This document shows positions 32,940 to 43,990 of a stretch of DNA of 64,000 nt, in pieces. Made by a program: the position numbers and the translations under genes. The stretch covers positions 1,629,001 to 1,693,000 of the forward strand of contig CALZFC010000005.1 of assembly GCA_945643635.1 (NCBI GenBank). The letters are read 5' to 3'. The stretch is from Allodiplogaster sudhausi. Its lineage: Eukaryota; Nematoda; Chromadorea; Rhabditida; Diplogasteridae. Numbering within the stretch: the stretch's first letter is position 1; every line of letters starts with the position of its first letter. The notes beneath the pieces were generated by a model. The model was not told the DNA's origin. It worked only from the letters and a program-made list of their open reading frames with translations, and did not search any database.

Positions 32940-33159
32940 ATGGCTGACTGGTTCCAAACGCCTTGTAACCCCCCTGTACAAGGGCCCAGAGGCGGCAAAA
33001 GAGCTCGCATGGATGGCAAAGGCTATGAGGAGGTATTGTGAACTAAATAATGTTAAATTTATGAATATCTTATTTAGACAAAGACGGTCGAGTGCGACAA
33101 CGTCACTATTAAAATTGAGAAAGGCTCGAAAGTTACGATCAACATTTACTCATCGAAAT
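32940..33159 (+). CDS. 58-residue two-exon protein in the Maverick cargo region
   Basis: Start MADWFQTPCNPPVQGPRGGK in exon 32940-33033, donor GTATTG, then exon from 33080 reading TKTVECDNVTIKIEKGSKV and INIYSSK before the stop. The phases agree. The second half alternates polar and hydrophobic residues as in beta strands. It lies 70 bases from the divergent acidic gene. No family recognised. Confidence 0.45.
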
Positions 33160-33223
33160 AAGGTTTGAAATGTACATGTCCCCTTTTTCCGCTGATATCT
33201 TCACAGCCAAGGAGAGAGATGAA

Positions 33224-33308
33224 GGAAGAGAAAGAGAGAGAGAGAGAGAGACAGAGAGAGAGAGAGAAACAGACTCGCTGGCATAGTGACGTTGTGTGAA
33301 CGGGAGTT

Positions 33309-33345
<37 letters not shown>
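33224..33345. repeat. GA-rich tracts in the Maverick right arm
   Basis: Two GA runs (33224-33268 and 33314-33342) interrupted by unique sequence. They produce Leu-Ser frames on the minus strand. Confidence 0.9.
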
Positions 33346-33346
<1 letters not shown>

Positions 33347-33606
33347 GCAGAAGCGCACGCATGCGAGAGATGAGTGAGAGAGTGTATATGTGTGAGAGAG
33401 ACATAGAGAAATTACGTCACTTGCACTGTCCACCCCACGGCACTGATCTGATGGCCCGCTCCGCGAGGATGACGAGGGGATATTCAAAACAAAACTAATG
33501 TATTCAGGCGCTGCTCGTCAGAAAGACTTCATTCAGTCACTTTCATTCGTATAGTACAGAGAGGTCTCCTTCTTTTCAGGCTTTCATTTCAAGAAGTGAC
33601 TCGAAG

Positions 33607-35167
33607 ATGTCGAACTATCTCGGACTGTTTGTGAGTTTTTTCCTTTCGTTCTTTACTCCCTCTTTCTAATATGTATACATGTTCACTGTGATTCAGGACG
33701 ATGAGCCGAACAACTCTTCCAAGCGAAAGACTGATGAGGTGGCTGGCGAGGCAAAGAAAAGACGGGAAGGAGAGAAGGAAAACATCGATCAGGTTTGCAA
33801 TCACATTCAAAATCTATCTTATTTAAACGTACATTGTAGGGATTCTCTCTTACCCCTGCCGAGGTAGCGAAGACAAGGGAGGTGGAGAGGAAGAAAAAGG
33901 AGGAACGAAAGAAGAGTGCAGAGCGAGGCGAAGAAGGCAAGGGTAAAGCCCCCGAATCGAAGAAGGCGAGGATCGTTGATAATGAGGTTTGATTCTCTTC
34001 TTATTGTTTTATGTTTTAGATTTCTTCTTTTCTTCTTCTTTTCAATGTATAAAGCCTTATGTTTGTAGGGATTCGCTCTCCCTCCACCTGTGGAATGGAA
34101 GAAGAAAGATCAACGAAAGAAGACTATGGAGCCGGTGAGCGAAGACGGCAAAAGCAAGAAGGGGAAGACGAAGAAGGACATGAAGGAGGTTTGATATTTT
34201 TTCATATAGTTTTATGACCGTTTTCTTTTTCTCTAGATTTAATTTTTTTCATTATGCACATGTATTATGCTTGTAGAAAGATGTTGAGAACGCCGCCCAG
34301 AAACGAAAGAAGACTGGGGAGACGGTGAGCGAAGACGGCAAAGGGAAGAGGGGCAAGACGAAGGAGGTTTGATAGTTTTCATTAAGCTTTTTGGGTTTAT
34401 GTATTTTCACATTTAAATTTTGCATTGTACATATGTACATATATGTATGCATGCAGAGAGACACTCTCGGATTCTCTGCACAAAACGCCTGCACAGGCTT
34501 CGAAAAATGGGTGGCTCGTTACCGAATCGAAAAGGTTTTTTTTAAATATAATTCTGCGTGTATGGTAATATTACAGACTGACCGCGGAAAGGCAGCCGCC
34601 GACTTCTGCGCTCTTCTCGGCGACGAAGACCAGAAGAGTCGAAAACGTGGATCTCCCTCAGAAAAAGGTTAGAAATAAACTTTGCAAACACGACGATAAT
34701 GTAGAATAATTAGGGAATCGACCGTGCTACCCAGACTGAAGTTCTGGGAGGGACCCCGCGTCCCTCTTGCTTCTGCCCAGCAAAGGCTAAGCGTTACCGC
34801 AAGAAGAATGAGGTATTTAATTTAAAAAAATTTAAATCTGACGGAGTATTTTAATAAAAATATTAAGGATCGGGATCCGTTCTGGAGCTGCCCGAATCGG
34901 AAGTTCAACAGAGGCAAGGGAGTCTTCGAAGGCGGCTGCTGCTACCACTCGCTGGACCACGGCGGAAAGGAGATCACGGCTTATGAGGAGGTGGCCTGTT
35001 GAGCCACTCCGAAGTGGATCGCCGAAGAAGGCTTCGTACGTATATTTCTCTTCTTTTTATCTTTATTATTCATTAATTTGCAGCAAGTGTGGTATGAAAA
35101 TTCTGTTTTACAGAGCGGTGACAAGTTGATGCGATGCGTCAGCTGCAGGGCGTATGAGGTTGCATAA
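33607..35167 (+). pseudogene. Lys-rich repeat protein with GRF-like zinc motif, Maverick cargo
   Basis: About ten short exons starting MSNYLGLF at 33607. The N-terminal two thirds are Lys/Glu-rich with repeats (EDGKSKKGKTKK, EDGKGKRGKTKE; GFSLTPAEVA, GFALPPPVEW), like a nuclear linker. A segment CTGFEKWVARYRIEK follows, then a cysteine cluster: SCFCPAKAKRYRK, DPFWSCPNRKFNRG, GGCCYHSLDH, resembling a GRF zinc finger (CxC, FWxC, then C and H), and finally LMRCVSCRAYEVA. Two breaks: the exon ending at about 34669 is one A too long for the next exon phase, and TGA occurs at 35000-35002 between EEVAC and ATPKWIAEEGF. GRF domains bind single-stranded nucleic acid in repair proteins. Whether this is an element or a captured host gene is unknown. 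Confidence 0.55.
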
Positions 35168-35175
35168 GACCACGT

Positions 35176-35833
35176 CGTTAACAGTAATCTTTTGTGATTC
35201 GTATTTGAATATGGGTTTGGAATAATAATAAAAGGTGTTGAAAACTTTGTCCTAAATACATTAGAATAAACAATATGACAAAGGTGATAAAAATGCACTT
35301 CATTGGGAAATGTAAAAAATGAGAAAATGCGATGCTGTGAGAAAATGTAATAAAATGACTCTGCTTTATTGAGTGAGGCAAGAAAATGCAGTTTATGGGA
35401 AATCCAGAAATGCCAGACCGGAGAGAAAACCGGGGCATTGGGCAGAAAATGTCTGTCATTTGAAAATGTAAAAATGCATGACCAGAGACAAAACCGGGGC
35501 AATGTACAGAAAATGTATTTTATTTGTAACGTAAAAATGCATGACCGGAGACAAAACCCGGCATTGGACAGAAAATGTCTTCTAGGGCATTGGAAAGCCG
35601 AAGGCGTCACACAGGACATTGGACAGCCGGAGGCATCACATAGGACATTACACAGCCGGAGGCGTCACACGGCCGGTACTATCACACAGCCGGAGGCATC
35701 ACACAGCCGGTACTATCACACAGCCGGAGGCGTCACATAGCCGGAGGGATCACATAGCCGGAGGCATCACATAGCCGGTACTATCACACAGCCGGAGGCG
35801 TCACACAGCCGGAGGCGTCGAGCACTACTCTCT
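35176..35833 (-). repeat. right terminal inverted repeat
   Basis: Reverse complement of the left end: the first 28 terminal bases are identical, followed by arrays of the CGCCTCCGGC unit, a GCCCTAGAAGACATTTTCTG junction shared exactly with the left, and fewer copies of the 63-base unit. It has more short units and fewer long ones than the left, as expected if tandem arrays change by slippage. Confidence 0.92.
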
Positions 35834-35839
35834 GATGTC
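35834..35839. repeat. right target-site duplication GATGTC
   Basis: Exact match to 17054-17059, immediately outside the right inverted repeat. Confidence 0.93.
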
Positions 35840-36319
35840 GAACATAAATACATCTGTACATCGATTGACTCGAGTGAGAATAATCGTGCGGCTGGTCCAT
35901 CGTGGAGTGGCAATCAAATGTGTAGTGAGAAATCATCTCGGAATGAGCTCGCTCACTGCACTTTCTATTTATTTGCTTTTAGAAGTAAAATAGATTGCAT
36001 TGCTATGAACGCATTGCTATGCTGCACTGCTTCGTTCGTAGTACAAGAAATTCCTATAAAGTGTACTGCTGTTGTAGTTCGAGTCGTGAATTATTCTCAA
36101 CTTAATTAATTCAAATAATTTTGTTTTCACTTCTTGACATTGCAACTGCTCATTGTCAGAGGCAAGCCATTCCTACATCATTCGTCCTCGCGCGACGGTT
36201 GGCTCTTCCTTCCTCTATCATTGCTAAATATCCGCAATATCCCCCTATTCCATTTGTTATGAAATCAGATATCTTCAAAAGGAATTGACGGATGCTTCCC
36301 TTTTGTTTCAACTTTCCGT

Positions 36320-38118
36320 GCTTTCAGATCGACTCTTTGAATGGGAGGCTTCTTCTAAAAGTTCCGCAAGGTGCGCATTAATAAATGGATTCAAATCATT
36401 GAAACACTGCTCGGTCGTCTCATATTAAGGAGTATTTTATTACTACATGTATATTAACTCTTTCAAATCAAATACTAATTTGCGCATTGCAGAAGAATTC
36501 GGCGGGCCGCCTACCTCCCAAGGACGAGGACAAGATCGTCACGACAGAATTAACATACAAGGTCAGAGAGAATCGGGAGACGAAGGAGAGGGAGCGAGAT
36601 TGGAGAGAGAGAAGATGATGAAAGAGAGAGAAGATTGAAGATAGAGCAATGGCTGAAGTTGAGGCAACCCGCCTGGACAACCTGCGACTGCTGAATGACG
36701 CTCTCGTGCAGGACTTCGACATTTACGAGAAGAGATTTCAGGCTAGAGCCAGTTTTAAATGGAATAAAACCCAACTGGCAAAATTAACAAAAATTTACCA
36801 TATCGAATGAGTACAAGTTCAAGTTTACAAGGACAATAAAAGTATTAAGTAATTAAAGGAGGACAGCGGAATCTGCCGCTTCTCGGGCACTCTCGTCACC
36901 ATATATCTGCATGTCATGCTGATTTCCATCAAGGATGCTCATGTCAGAGAGAAAGAAAGAAATATAGAGAGAGAGAGAGAGAGAGAGATGGAGGGAGAGA
37001 GAGGGGAGACAGAGGGGAAGAGAGATTTAGAAATGCGGGGAGAGACGGAGATAGAGAGGGAGATTGGGAGCAGTGCGAGAAGGGAGGCAAGGGAGGCAAG
37101 AAAGGATGATCTAGAGAAAGAGAGAGAGAAAGGTCCCCTTCGTGTTCAGTACAAGGCGATGCTCCGCCTGGCCGTCAAGACCTACACGGAGCTCTCCCAG
37201 TACCAGCGTGTCCTCTTCATTGCTCTCAACGAAGATGTTTGGCAAAAACATTTTCGACGTGTATTTGTTTCCTCACAGTCTTCGATCATAAACCAAGAAA
37301 AGAATCTTCCGTTGCATCCTCCCTGATCGCAGGTGTTGAATCCGCTGTGCAACTGGCGTCACGGCGAGTACGCGTACATCAGCGGAGAGAGGGATCAGCT
37401 GCTTGCTGTCGTCGAGAGGCGCAAGAAGCAGCATGTCGAGGATCCAAAGTCAGATAACTTATTTATCCAAAAATGTCTCTCAAATTCATCGATCATACCC
37501 ATTTCAGGAGCTTCTTCGAGTTTGAGATCAAGGAAAAGCCGAGTGCAAGATTCAGGCTGATCAGGTGGAGAGATTATTAGAGTCTTACTTTTTATTCGAG
37601 ATTTAAATTTGCCGCCGATTAAGGTGAATCGTCTCCTGGAACGCGTTAAAATTGACGAAGTCTGCCATCTTCGCCTCGCGTTCACAACTGCCATTCCACG
37701 GCCATTCAAACCGCGCGGAATGTTCAAATTCATATAGGGCTGCTACGCAAAGTCGCGATATGTATGAAGTCAAAATTGGCGGGAAGGTGCATCCTAATGC
37801 TGTAGCATAGTGGGCTGCTACGCAGTGTAAGCAGGAAACACGAGCGCCTGTTAGGTCCGCAACGCGTGAAACAGTCACGCGATGGGACACTTTCCTAACA
37901 GAATTAGACCGCGCGTTTTCTTATGCTCTGAAGGACCGTGCCATTCTGCAGTACAAGCTTCATGTGGTTCGCAACTATTGATTGGATAACATACTACCTT
38001 CCTGTAGTCGAAACAGAAATAATAAATTAAAATAATTTATGGCTCCCAGATGTCCGACCTGTCGATGGATGCGCTGGTGAAGGCGGCGGCCGCGGTGCCC
38101 AAGTCGCGTGGCGGATAA
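36320..38118 (+). CDS. unidentified multi-exon host gene right of the Maverick
   Basis: Open stretches with plausible splice sites: 36493-36560 (SAGRLPPKDEDKIVTTELTY), about 36650-36740 (EATRLDNLRLLNDALVQDF), 36861-36902 (DSGICRFSGTLV), 37133-37240 (YKAMLRLAVKTYTELSQYQ), 37334-37450 (VLNPLCNWRHGEYAYISGER), 37508-37560 (FFEFEIKEKPSARFRL), 37623-37735 (VNRLLERVKIDEVCHLRLAF), 37915-37965 and a last exon 38048-38118 ending ALVKAAAAVPKSRGG and stop. The composition is helical and charged. I could not recognise it or fix every junction. It may be the downstream part of the gene whose exons lie at 16545-17038, in which case the Maverick sits in its intron. Confidence 0.4.
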
Positions 38119-38699
38119 GCTGAGAAGGCATCCGTCCTCTCTCTCTCTTTCTCTCTTCTCGTCCGAATAAAGTTGCCGTTTTGCACGTTTGCCATCTCGC
38201 CAGGAAAATAAATGCACAGGGCAACTTGGACTTGAGAAACTAAAGATTTTATTTGCTAAAATAATTTAGTTTGAAGGAAGAGAGCACTGACTGCATGTCT
38301 TTGAATGTATCTTTTCTTCCGAACTTTTTTTACTGTTTTCCATCGCTCTTCTTCAGTCGGGGCAATGGAATTAATTGTCTCTCGCTGGTCTTGTCTCCTC
38401 TTCCCTACTTTTTCGATAAAAGATACTTTGTCATTCGCAGGCTATTTTGAAACGTTATGTTTGAATTCGGCTTTTGTGACTAAATGAGCCAGTCTGAGCG
38501 CCTCAACAGACTGATACGTGCAGGGAATACATATATTTATACGAATAAAATGTTCTTCGTTGGGCACACATACAAGTTGCACCCTATACTCATACTGTAT
38601 CTCAAAAAACCTCCACTCTAGAACATTTCGGTACAGTTTTTGTTAATTCAATACACACATAAAAGGAGAAATATGGAATGTGTAGATTTCGCTCTCTTG

Positions 38700-39828
38700 T
38701 TAGAAATTCCTGACTGGACGCTTGTCGAGGTATTCCTTGAGTTTGGGCTCTGAGCGGACTTTCGTCGAGTGTTCGAGCACCTGTAAAGGAGCGCACATCG
38801 GTTAGAGGGCGCAGAATTGTCTACATGTATGTAGAAGAATGTCCGGTCATACATGACATTCACGGTAGACTGATGTTATATCGGATGTATATGTATATTT
38901 GCAGTATAAGTATGGATGTATACATATGTATACGTATTTACAGGACTCTTAAAATAACAGTGCCACATTTAAAAGAAACGCTTGAAACCTTTGGGTATTC
39001 ATCAAGGAAGCCAGGGATGATGCCCTTCAACACATCGACATGATCTGCAAGGAAGACATCGATCCAGGTGAGTCCGTCTCCCACGAGGAATCCGCTCTTG
39101 CTCTCGGAGAGACTCTTCTCGAGGAATGGGTAGAGTTTCAGACGAGCGGCTTCGCCCGCTGGACGGGCTTCCTAGAAATCAATTAATTTACTGAAACTAA
39201 TTAATTCGTCAGGCTTATGTAAGAAACATATACAAATGTACAGGTATGTACAGGTATGTACAGTACCGTCCAACCTTGTTGGGTCGGAATCAATAGGAAT
39301 TGTCACATAGTTCATTTGCAAACTCCCAACCTTGTCTCCCTCACGAAAGCCGGCCATCATTTGGAAGTATGGCCGTAGATCAACGAAGTAGTCCTTGACC
39401 TGATCTCCGAGCGCATCAGCCCACGCCGCTTCGAAGTCATCCTTGCCCGCGAAGCCTGAATATATGCATTCGGCCCGTATTTATGGTAGGTAATAACATA
39501 ATTTCTAAGGCAATTTTGTATTAGATGTGCATGTGTATGCAAATGGTGTACCATATTGCCGTGCAAGGAATCGCGCGATGGAGAAGGACTGCGCCAGCTG
39601 CTGCCCGTCCACTTCCAGCACTGGCATCTGACCGAAAGGAGTGCCTGAAGTTTTTATTTAAAAAAATATTTATTCTTAATTTGTTTTTTGCCGACTCTTC
39701 TTGCGCTCCGCCCACTCCTCGAAGGCGACGCGGTCGTCTTCGAAGGGCTGGCCAGCCAGCACGAGAAGCTGCCGATTCACCTCTCCGAGACCGCGGAAGT
39801 CAAAGTAGGTCAGCTTGTACGAGGGCAT
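38700..39828 (-). CDS. sigma-class glutathione S-transferase, copy D
   Basis: Exons 39696-39828, 39552-39644, 39331-39455, 38989-39171 and 38700-38780; all join in frame. Start [20 protein letters not shown] with Tyr8, then [57 protein letters not shown] and RPVRNF. Exon 4 is one codon shorter than in B and C. Same strand as copies A-C but separated from them by the Maverick and host exons. No defect seen. Confidence 0.9.
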
Positions 39829-40142
39829 CCTTGCTCAATAGAAACAATCAACATGTTTACACAGGTATTTCAGAACGGGCCAAATTAGGTTGTGGTCGAA
39901 CACAGTAATCTTTCGCTTATTAAAAACATTCGATGGTATAACTTGGCACATAATTAGGAAACACTTTGCCTTAATTAAGAAACTCCAAATGAAATATAAA
40001 AAAAACGTGATTAGAATACCCCGTGATTCTGAATAGTTGGACAGGAATATATATACATACTTATATGCCTTCGTAAGTTCAAGAAATGATGATGAAGAGT
40101 GGAAGGCTGGGAAAGCCGGCGAAACAAAACACAACTGGGGAA

Positions 40143-40188
<46 letters not shown>

Positions 40189-40343
40189 AAGAGGAGGGCA
40201 AATTGAAATGCGATAAACTAGAGAACGAGGCAGAGAGACAAATTGGGCAGAATAGAGCAGGTTGAGAGAATAATGGAGGGAGAACAAAAGGTGGAAGCGA
40301 GATATTGATATTGGAGCAAGAGACATAGCGAAAGCGGATTAAG

Positions 40344-40389
<46 letters not shown>

Positions 40390-41580
40390 GCCATGACCGT
40401 TTGCACTGCTTGCTCGATGTGACTAGCTCAATCGCTCTCCTTTCACGTGACGCAAAAATAATGCACTCTCACTGCTGAAACTGTAAACAAACCTAGTGTG
40501 TGTGGTTTAGATGATCAATAATGAGATAGACGGGAAAAGAGTTGTTAGAGAGGAACGAATGGAGTAAACCGTGACGAGAGGGAGAAAGAGTTAGAGAAAG
40601 AGGAAGACAAAGGGAAAAAAAGCGGGATCAGTATAATTGTGTTTACGGTTTTCATTGTTCTCAACATAGCAAAATGCGTGCATGAGCAGGTTTTGCTTCC
40701 TTTTTAAAGCTCATATTCCACTTCTTTCCTCTTTTGATCTTGCGGATTCCTTCACTCACTTTATTACCAAGTTCAGTATTATCTGGGATGGGTACGCGCG
40801 GAGTGGAAATTGGGAGAGGAGAGAAATCTTATCAGGAACAATGAACATTTGGACTCAATCACAGACACGACTCACCATGGACAGAGCTTCTTAATAGGCG
40901 GGAGTGAAATGGAGAGAAAGCGTAGAGAGAGGAAAGAGAAGGATAACCCCTGCAGGGGTTTTTCTCTCTTCTTCCGGCGGACAAGGCAATCCTCCTGGAA
41001 CCACTGCTTGCTGCTTGTCGGCGCCAAGCGTGTTGACGACTCCATTTTAATGAACTCGTTGTTGGTGTACTCTCACGAATGTAGGCTCACGAAATCTTTT
41101 GTAAAAATTAGATTAAAATTCCTGGACTAAAACGTATCTACATGCATATATGTAGTATGTGTTGCACCTGGACGTAGGATCTCGTAGCTTCCGATATCAC
41201 AGAGTAAGAATCTCTCTTGAAGTTCAGTCGCTTCTTCAGCCATCACCATCTTCATTGTTCGAATGATGTGTAAAGTGTATTAAAATCTTTCTGATTTCAT
41301 GGAATGATTCTCGATGTAGCTAGATTGAAATATGTATGTATATACATACACATTTAACGGTGTTAGGAAAATGAAAAATAAACGAAAAACATGGCTCGAA
41401 CTTAGCAGACAATGGAATTGGCTTTGAGTTGAATGTTATCCAAATAACAATTGACATCAAAATATGTAATCCAGAATCTCTTATGAAGTAGAATTATGCT
41501 TTTAAAGAATATTTGTAATAAATGGGAAATAAATAAAAGGTCCTATTCTGTCTAGAATTTTAAAGATTTCTTTGTATGAT
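39829..41580. other. spacer upstream of GST copy D
   Basis: Contains two GA microsatellites (40146-40186, 40347-40386), the GST-linked block with TCACGTGA, and otherwise AT-rich sequence with no convincing gene. Frames on the minus strand are microsatellite Leu-Ser runs. Confidence 0.6.
40395..40465 (-). promoter_or_regulatory. putative GST upstream block with palindromic TCACGTGA
   Basis: GCTCGATGTGACTAGCTC and CTCCTTTCACGTGACGC, about 560-630 bases upstream of the GST-D start, match the block upstream of GST-B. At 40443-40450 it contains TCACGTGA, a perfect E-box palindrome of the kind bound by bHLH factors such as TFEB/HLH-30. In GST-B the same place is TCACCTGG. Binding is inferred only. 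Confidence 0.4.
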
Positions 41581-42064
41581 TAGAAATTCCTCGCTCGCCG
41601 GTCGCTTTTCCAGATACCCCTTGAGCATCGGTTCTGACAATGAGCGCACTTTTGCCGAATGAGCGAGTACCCGGAATTGCAATTCCAATCTATTGATTAA
41701 ATAATTATAATAGCTTTTATAACCTTGGGATAGCCATCGAGAAAGTCAGGAAACAAGTTGTTTAGTATGTCGACGTGGTCATACCAATTTACTTTTGATT
41801 TGAATCACAAAAGTAAACTGTTCATAAGTACCATGAACTCAGCACCTTTCCTTCTTTCTCATAACTTTCTTTTTTTCTTTCTACTTTCCTTCTCGCGTTG
41901 CCACACTTTTTTCTCTCCGTCCCATATTACAAATTAACCCACCTTGTCTCCAACTCGGACGCCGTCTACGACTGCCAAGTGAGGCTGAAGCTCCACGAAG
42001 TAGTCCTTGAACTGATCGCCGATGTCTACCCAGGCCGCCTCGAAGTTATCCTTGCCAGCGAAGC
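41581..42064 (-). pseudogene. sigma-class glutathione S-transferase relic, copy E
   Basis: Exon 3 is recognisable (41943-42064, FAGKDNFEAAWVDIGDQF, three bases shorter than in the others). Of exon 4 only the end remains (41724-41782, FPDFLDGYPKV); the SKSGFLVGD part is gone. Exon 5 (41581 to about 41672) reads VLAHSAKVRS with an insertion and loses the usual stop by a frame change. Exons 1 and 2 are absent; other sequence lies upstream. A decayed partial copy. Confidence 0.85.
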
Positions 42065-42159
42065 CTGAACAACTAAATAGAAACACGCTTTTAATCAAAT
42101 GTTACGTAATATACAATACTGCTCAGCTTGTGTCATTGACACCGTCATAACATCAGAGC

Positions 42160-42665
42160 AATAATCTGGTAGTCATTTCCCCATAGAAGACAACCATGGA
42201 TTTCTACGAAACGCAGAACGACACGCTCAAGGATGAGACATCGTGTGTCATTATCGAATTCACTATTTCGACTGAACGTGTGAGCCAAGCTCCATTGTAT
42301 ATCGTGATTTTGGAGGCGCTTTTTGTTTATATTTGTCAGTCGGCTTGCAGTATTATATATTCTTTAGTATTCTAGTTATTTTACTACTACATCTTATTAT
42401 GAGTCGTTATCTGTATTTTCTCAGTCAGTAAGGGACAAGTTTCATGAGGGAAGCGGAGGAACGGGAAGGGAGATGCTCAAAATCGTCCGTCGCTGGAGGA
42501 TGCTTCCGGGAGAACGGCGGTCGCGAACTCTGCAAGGTATAGGAGGAACTAATTTTAAAAGAAGATAATTCATAGATTAAATTGCATTTAAGCATATGTT
42601 CGCAAGCTCTTTGACTGCTTCCCAGTTTGCGTCTATCGCCTGGACGCATGTCGAAAGCAATAAAT
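42160..42665 (+). other. possible relic or exon set, unidentified
   Basis: Plus-strand frames MDFYETQNDTLKDETS, IVILEALF and, after an acceptor, FHEGSGGTGREMLKIVRRWR, then YVRKLFDCFPVCVYRLDACR with a stop at about 42662. ILEALF and neighbouring bases recall FILEALFRESACVAA at 53920-53975 in the plus-strand solenoid gene, so this could be a third, fragmentary copy. Weak evidence. Confidence 0.2.
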
Positions 42666-42777
42666 ATAGAATATAGAGAAGCAGTTAAAAGATTGCTCGA
42701 GGAATTTTTCGGCCCCTCGTTTTACGATAGAGCCGAAAAATAGCAGAAAGAGACGATATATTATAAAGGACCTTCTT

Positions 42778-43990
42778 TTAAGTCGCTGCTAGCTTGCTCT
42801 TCTCGAGGTGCTGAAATGTGCCGATCATCGTGACGAGGAGGGCGGCGAACTGCTCGTCCTTCACGCTCTCCGCCTTCTTCTGTTGATCAGCCGTCTTCAG
42901 CAGTTCGCCTGGGCGCTCGCTTCAAAAGGAAGACAACTAGAGATTTATTTATTTATTTTCTTGCTGTTGTAAGAAATGACGAAGAGAATGTTCACACGAA
43001 GGAAGAAACAATTTGACTCGTTCACCCTACAATCTCTGAAGTCAAGATTACTGCACCAGTTCTATTACTTATCAGAGTATGAATGTTCTGCTTCTTAGTT
43101 TTCGACAACTAACACTGCGCAAGCCAGGTGGGGCGAGACCTCGATCTGCCGAACATTCGGGAAGAGTCGCCCGAGTGTTGCCCAGACACCCGGGGTGATG
43201 ACACTTCCCTTCAAGGAAAGCGACACCACGGACGAGTACGGCTCCTCAACGAAAGGCGTCATCAATCGAGTTTAATTGAGCAAAAACATATAATAAAGGA
43301 AAATATTATATTATCTCTTTATAGATGACAACACCTAAAGCTATCAATGCTAAACGAAACATATGAAATCGAAATTAATCTTCTCAGAACAAATATTACT
43401 ACAACAATTGTTACTATCTTTACACAACTCGCAGGTCAAACGAAGAAGAAGAAAAGAAATTGATCACCCTGAAGAGCTTCTGCAGTTGTCTGTCACCAAA
43501 GGTGTCGACTCCGTTGAATTTGACTTTTCGGACTGATGTCAAAGTCATGAACTGCAGGACTCGAGACCAGGCGGCTTGCACTCAACAGAGTGTATGGGCA
43601 GTTGGGGGTGTACCGGGAAGCAGGCGGTGCAGAACGTCGAGAGAGATCACGGTGAATGAGCGAAGTTGTTGGATGATCGCCTTTAAGTTTACCAAAAAAG
43701 GTTTTTTTTAATAACAATTATTTAGAAATAACTTTAAATTAGATATTGTTTTCATTGGTGAAATACGAGCCAATTCAGGTGGTTAGGTTATCGATAAAGG
43801 AGAACAAAGCGGTGACATCATGATGAAATCGTAATTCGATAACGAACCGCAGCTCGGCAGGTCAGACGAAGCGAAGAGAGATCATCGAGCGCGAGGAATG
43901 AGGTGATGAAGCCGAGAATGAGCGTCGGAAGAGTGAAGAGACCTTCTTCTGAGGAGGAGAGAGCACGAGTCGAGGACGCCGCGGCCAGCG
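42778..43990 (-). CDS. F-box/LRR-like gene part, inverted-duplicate copy 1
   Basis: Exons on the minus strand mirror those at 55875-57197. 43840-43990 holds an F-box-like stretch (LPTLILGFITSFLALDDLSS, then LRLTCRAAV). 43450-43700 reads VLHRLLPGTPPTAHTL and KVKFNGVDTFGDRQLQKLF. 43115-43265 reads LSLKGSVITPGVWATLGRLF, an LRR-like strand-turn pattern, and 42778-42917 reads KDEQFAALLVTMIGTFQHLE and the stop. F-box proteins tether substrates to SCF ubiquitin ligases. Whether it forms one gene with the solenoid exons upstream is not clear. Confidence 0.5.

Larger units (their letters stand above)
17060..35833 (-). mobile_element. Maverick/Polinton DNA transposon, 18,774 bp, both ends present
   Basis: The ends are inverted repeats beginning AGAGAGTAGTGCTCGACGCC, flanked by the duplication GATGTC. 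Inside are Polinton hallmark genes: protein-primed DNA polymerase B, integrase with chromodomain, packaging ATPase, adenovirus-type cysteine protease, major-capsid-like and penton-like proteins. Size, ends and gene set match the family, which replicates its own DNA and is probably able to form virions. Nearly all genes carry frameshifts or stops, and the polymerase lacks its N-terminal part, so this copy should not be autonomous if the sequence is correct. Extra content is atypical: two PAZ-domain genes, a ribosomal protein S23 pseudogene, a GRF-like zinc protein, short unknown genes and a nested LINE. Confidence 0.93.

Noticed and set aside
17060..35833. Herpesvirus-gB-like fusogen, as reported for some nematode Mavericks
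   Set aside because: I looked for a long secreted membrane protein frame between the TIRs and found none; all space is taken by the listed genes.
16500..38118. The Maverick as a host virus-defence island
   Set aside because: TSD, TIRs and capsid/polymerase/integrase genes show a selfish element; the PAZ genes are better viewed as element genes.
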